Source of the DNA: JAGWRA01 sp035534615
Lineage (GTDB): Bacteria; Acidobacteriota; Vicinamibacteria; Vicinamibacterales; CAVVIG01
Length of the DNA stretch: 64,000 nucleotides
Reading direction: 5' to 3'
Assembly: GCA_035534615.1 (NCBI GenBank)
Contig: DATLRO010000027.1
Coordinates: 1-64,000, forward strand
Shown here: positions 61,830 to 64,000 of the stretch, piece by piece
Layout: each line of letters starts with the position of its first letter
Numbering within the stretch: the stretch's first letter is position 1
The notes under the pieces: generated by a model
Told to the model about the DNA's origin: nothing
Databases searched by the model: none
The model's input: the letters and a program-made list of their open reading frames with translations, nothing else
Position numbers and translations under genes: made by a program

Positions 61830-62900
61830 ATGAACGGCCCCACGCTGTTTCCGCTCGCCGCCGCGCCCCGCACGACCGCCCGCGACGTCGCGCGGCGCGT
61901 CAGGACGGGCGGCATCGGCGCCCTGTCGGAGGCGCGCCGGCGCGCCGACCAGGCCACGTACCAGGAAATCCAGTGCCGGTCGGCCTTGAACAAGGTCGAG
62001 GGGATGCCGTTCCGGTGGACGCTGAACCCGTACCGCGGATGCACCCACGGCTGTCATTACTGTTTCGCCCGCCGGTACCACACCCAGTTCGAGATGAACA
62101 GCGGCGACGAGTTCTCGTCGATCATCCTGGTCAAGACCAACGTCGCCGAGGTGCTCCGGCAGGAGCTCGACCGCCCGGCGTGGACGCGCGAGATGGTCGC
62201 GCTCGGGACGGCGACCGATCCCTACCAGCCGATCGAGGGCTACTACAAGCTGACGCGCCGGGCGCTCGAAGCGCTCTGCGACAGCCGGACGCCGGTCGGC
62301 CTCGTCACCAAGGGGCCGATGGCCCTGCGGGACCGTGATCTGTTCGTCGAGATCGGCCGGCGCGCCCGCTGCACGGTGTACTTCAGCGTGCCGACGGTCG
62401 ACGAAGAGGCCTGGCGCCGGCTGGAGCCCGGCACGGCGCACCCGCTGCAGCGGCTGCGGGCGGTGCGCGCGCTGGTCGACGCCGGCGTCCGCACGGGCGT
62501 CCTCATGGCGCCGATCGTTCCCGGTCTGACGTCGCAGCCGGCCAGGCTGGAGCGGACGGTCAAGGCGATCGCCGATCACGGCGCGCAGTTCGTCGGCGCC
62601 ATGGTGCTCCACCTCGAGGCCGGCACCCGCACCCACTTCCTGCAGTTCCTCGCGAAGGAATTTCCCGCGCTCGTCCCGCGTTACGAGCGGCTCTACGCGG
62701 GCAAGTACGCGTCGAAGCGGTACGTCACGGAGGTCGAGGGGATGGTGTCGCTCCTGCAGCAGCGCTACGGGCTGCACGCGCGACGCGACGAGCGCGACGT
62801 GGCGAACGATGCGGCCGCGAAGACGGCCGGGGGGACCGACGAGGCGGGCGGCGGACCGGTGCAGGCGCGGTTCAGGTTCGGCGGCCGGCACGCCGGCTGA
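61830..62900 (+). CDS. Radical-SAM protein of the SPL-like / Rv2578c group
   Basis: 356 residues. The 4Fe-4S motif is CTHGCHYCF (CxxxCxxC) within NPYRGCTHGCHYCFARRYHTQFEM, a signature of the group containing the spore photoproduct lyase-like and Rv2578c proteins. LGTATDPYQPIEGYYKLTR, LVTKGPMALRD and VLMAPIVPGLT complete the partial TIM barrel. The reaction is not known. Predicted cytoplasmic and oxygen-sensitive. It has its own good promoter. The C-terminal 35 residues are low-complexity. Convergent with the Clp ATPase gene. Confidence 0.9.
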   Translation: MNGPTLFPLAAAPRTTARDVARRVRTGGIGALSEARRRADQATYQEIQCRSALNKVEGMPFRWTLNPYRGCTHGCHYCFARRYHTQFEMNSGDEFSSIILVKTNVAEVLRQELDRPAWTREMVALGTATDPYQPIEGYYKLTRRALEALCDSRTPVGLVTKGPMALRDRDLFVEIGRRARCTVYFSVPTVDEEAWRRLEPGTAHPLQRLRAVRALVDAGVRTGVLMAPIVPGLTSQPARLERTVKAIADHGAQFVGAMVLHLEAGTRTHFLQFLAKEFPALVPRYERLYAGKYASKRYVTEVEGMVSLLQQRYGLHARRDERDVANDAAAKTAGGTDEAGGGPVQARFRFGGRHAG

Positions 62901-62939
62901 TCGCCGGCCCGGGCGCCGGTCGGTCCGGCCCGGACGGGC

Positions 62940-64000
62940 TCAGGTCCCGCACACCGACGCGGTGCCGGACGGGAACGCCAGCGGGCCCGGCGTCACGACG
63001 AGCCGGTCGTCGCGGAGCTGCACGTGGAAGTGCCGGCCCTCGCGCCACTGTTCGCTGATCGGCAGCTTGATCCGGTCGTCGATCACGCGCTTCAGGAACC
63101 GCGCGCCGAACGCCAGGCTGTAGCCCTCCTGCACGAGCCGCTCCAGCGCGTCTTCGTCCACCTGGAGCGTCCGGCCGGACTTCGCCAGATCCTCCGCGAT
63201 GCGGCCGATGTCCAGCGTCGCAATCTGCCGCACTTCGTCCGGCGTCAGCGGCGAGAACAGCACGACCTCGTCGATCCGGTTGCGGAATTCCGGCGAGAAG
63301 CGGCGTTCGAGTTCCCGCCTGACGTCGCCCTGCACCTGGTCGAAGCTGACTTCGCCCGCCAGGAAGCCGAGCGGGTTCGTCAGCTTCCGGAAGTGCTCGG
63401 ATCCGGTGTTCGACGTCATGATGACGATGGCGTCGCTCAGATAGACCCGCTTGCCCCGCCCGTCCGTGAGCCAGCCTTCGTCGAACGCCTGCAGGAACAG
63501 GTTCAGCAGGTGCGGGCTCGCCTTCTCGACCTCGTCCAGCAGCAGCACGGTGCACGGGTTGTCCCGGAGCTGGTTGGTGAGCACGCCACCCCGCTCGGCG
63601 CCGACGATGCCGCGGGGCATGCCGATCAGCTTGTCGACCGACACGGCGCCGTCCTGGTACTCGGACATGTCGACGCGGATCATCTTCTTCTCGTCGCCGA
63701 ACAGGAACTCGGCGACCGCCTTGGCCAGCTCCGTCTTGCCGACGCCGGTCGGCCCGAGGAACAGCAGCACGCCGTCCGGCCGATCGAAACGGCCCTTGAG
63801 CGGCCCCTTGTTCAGCACGAGCCGGCGGGCGACGGCGCGGACGGCCTGCGCCTGGCCGATGACCCGCCGCTGCAGGCGCGCGTCGATGTCCTGGAAGCGG
63901 TCGGTCACGTCGCGGAACACCATGTCCTCGGGAATCTGCGCGGCTCCCGACACCACGGCGACGACGTCCGAACCGGTGACGTCGGCGCGCTGGGCGATCT
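62940..64000 (-). CDS. Clp/Hsp100 ATPase, C-terminal half (5' end outside window)
   Basis: At least 353 residues, the frame staying open to the window edge. This is the D2 module of a ClpA/B/C-type unfoldase: FRDVTDRFQDIDARLQRRVIGQ, Walker A GPTGVGKTE, DMSEYQDGAVSVDKLIG, Walker B VLLLDEVEKA, sensor IVIMTSNTGS, RFSPEFRNRIDEVV and the C-terminal GARFLKRVIDDRI. The pore loop reads PRGIVGAERGG, with Ile in place of the substrate-gripping Tyr of GYVG. No IGF-type loop for ClpP docking is seen. It may be a ClpB-like disaggregase or a divergent family. The stop is at 62940. Confidence 0.9.
   Translation of the reverse strand, partial: IAQRADVTGSDVVAVVSGAAQIPEDMVFRDVTDRFQDIDARLQRRVIGQAQAVRAVARRLVLNKGPLKGRFDRPDGVLLFLGPTGVGKTELAKAVAEFLFGDEKKMIRVDMSEYQDGAVSVDKLIGMPRGIVGAERGGVLTNQLRDNPCTVLLLDEVEKASPHLLNLFLQAFDEGWLTDGRGKRVYLSDAIVIMTSNTGSEHFRKLTNPLGFLAGEVSFDQVQGDVRRELERRFSPEFRNRIDEVVLFSPLTPDEVRQIATLDIGRIAEDLAKSGRTLQVDEDALERLVQEGYSLAFGARFLKRVIDDRIKLPISEQWREGRHFHVQLRDDRLVVTPGPLAFPSGTASVCGT

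Overview
The window is a GC-rich (about 70 % by eye), gene-dense piece of a Gram-negative bacterial chromosome. LptD, a TonB/ExbB/ExbD energiser, lipoproteins and a Sec operon show an outer membrane. The mix of a class I fumarase, a membrane pyrophosphatase, many proteins with N-terminal signals plus TPR or HEAT repeats, and very long antisense frames fits Acidobacteriota, perhaps the Vicinamibacteria; this placement is inference. I see no rRNA, tRNA, CRISPR array, transposase or prophage, so it reads as core chromosome.

Layout. 1-4.8 kb: HAD phosphatase (cut by the edge), cold-shock protein, an ABC-type ATPase that has lost every catalytic motif, a small methyltransferase, a PHP-domain phosphoesterase, a Fur-ferritin fusion and the Fe-S carrier ErpA. 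4.8-8.7 kb: class I fumarase and an aspartase-like lyase transcribed divergently, then an exported SAM methyltransferase. 8.7-12.8 kb: thiD, moaE-moaD, prfA-prmC and a HIT protein. 12.7-17 kb, minus strand: an active/inactive M16 peptidase pair, a HAD phosphatase and a GNAT enzyme. 17-22 kb: ileS-lspA-rluD-nudix. 22-26 kb, minus: HDAC-like deacetylase, lon, a DksA/TraR-type protein. 26-31 kb: two unrecognised genes, rpmB, ridA and a bifunctional (p)ppGpp enzyme.

31-38.8 kb: a strongly promoted TPR lipoprotein, tonB-exbB-exbD-exbD, a large divergent membrane pyrophosphatase and a DUF502 protein. 39-43.3 kb, minus: tgt-yajC-secD-secF. 43.3-45.7 kb: ddl and an exported TPR protein. 45.7-46.3 kb: a gap holding two tiny lysine-rich reading frames, each with a Shine-Dalgarno sequence and a terminator. 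46.3-55.1 kb: a HEAT-cyclophilin lipoprotein, menC, a deoxynucleoside kinase, accD-folC and lptD. 55.2-60.4 kb: a tight five-gene run of sugar-nucleotide/SDR enzymes, a predicted two-domain prenol-kinase fusion and a UbiA prenyltransferase. 60.4-64 kb: M20 peptidase, an SPL-like radical-SAM protein and the C-terminal half of a Clp ATPase.

The best candidates for new biology are the twin micro-ORFs (45.9 and 46.2 kb), the Fur-ferritin fusion beside erpA with a palindrome inside the erpA promoter, the fully degenerate ABC domain, the prenol-kinase-like fusion next to UbiA, and the Clp ATPase whose pore loop lacks its tyrosine. Several genes have a -10-like box only 6-9 bases before the start codon, suggesting that leaderless transcripts are common here.
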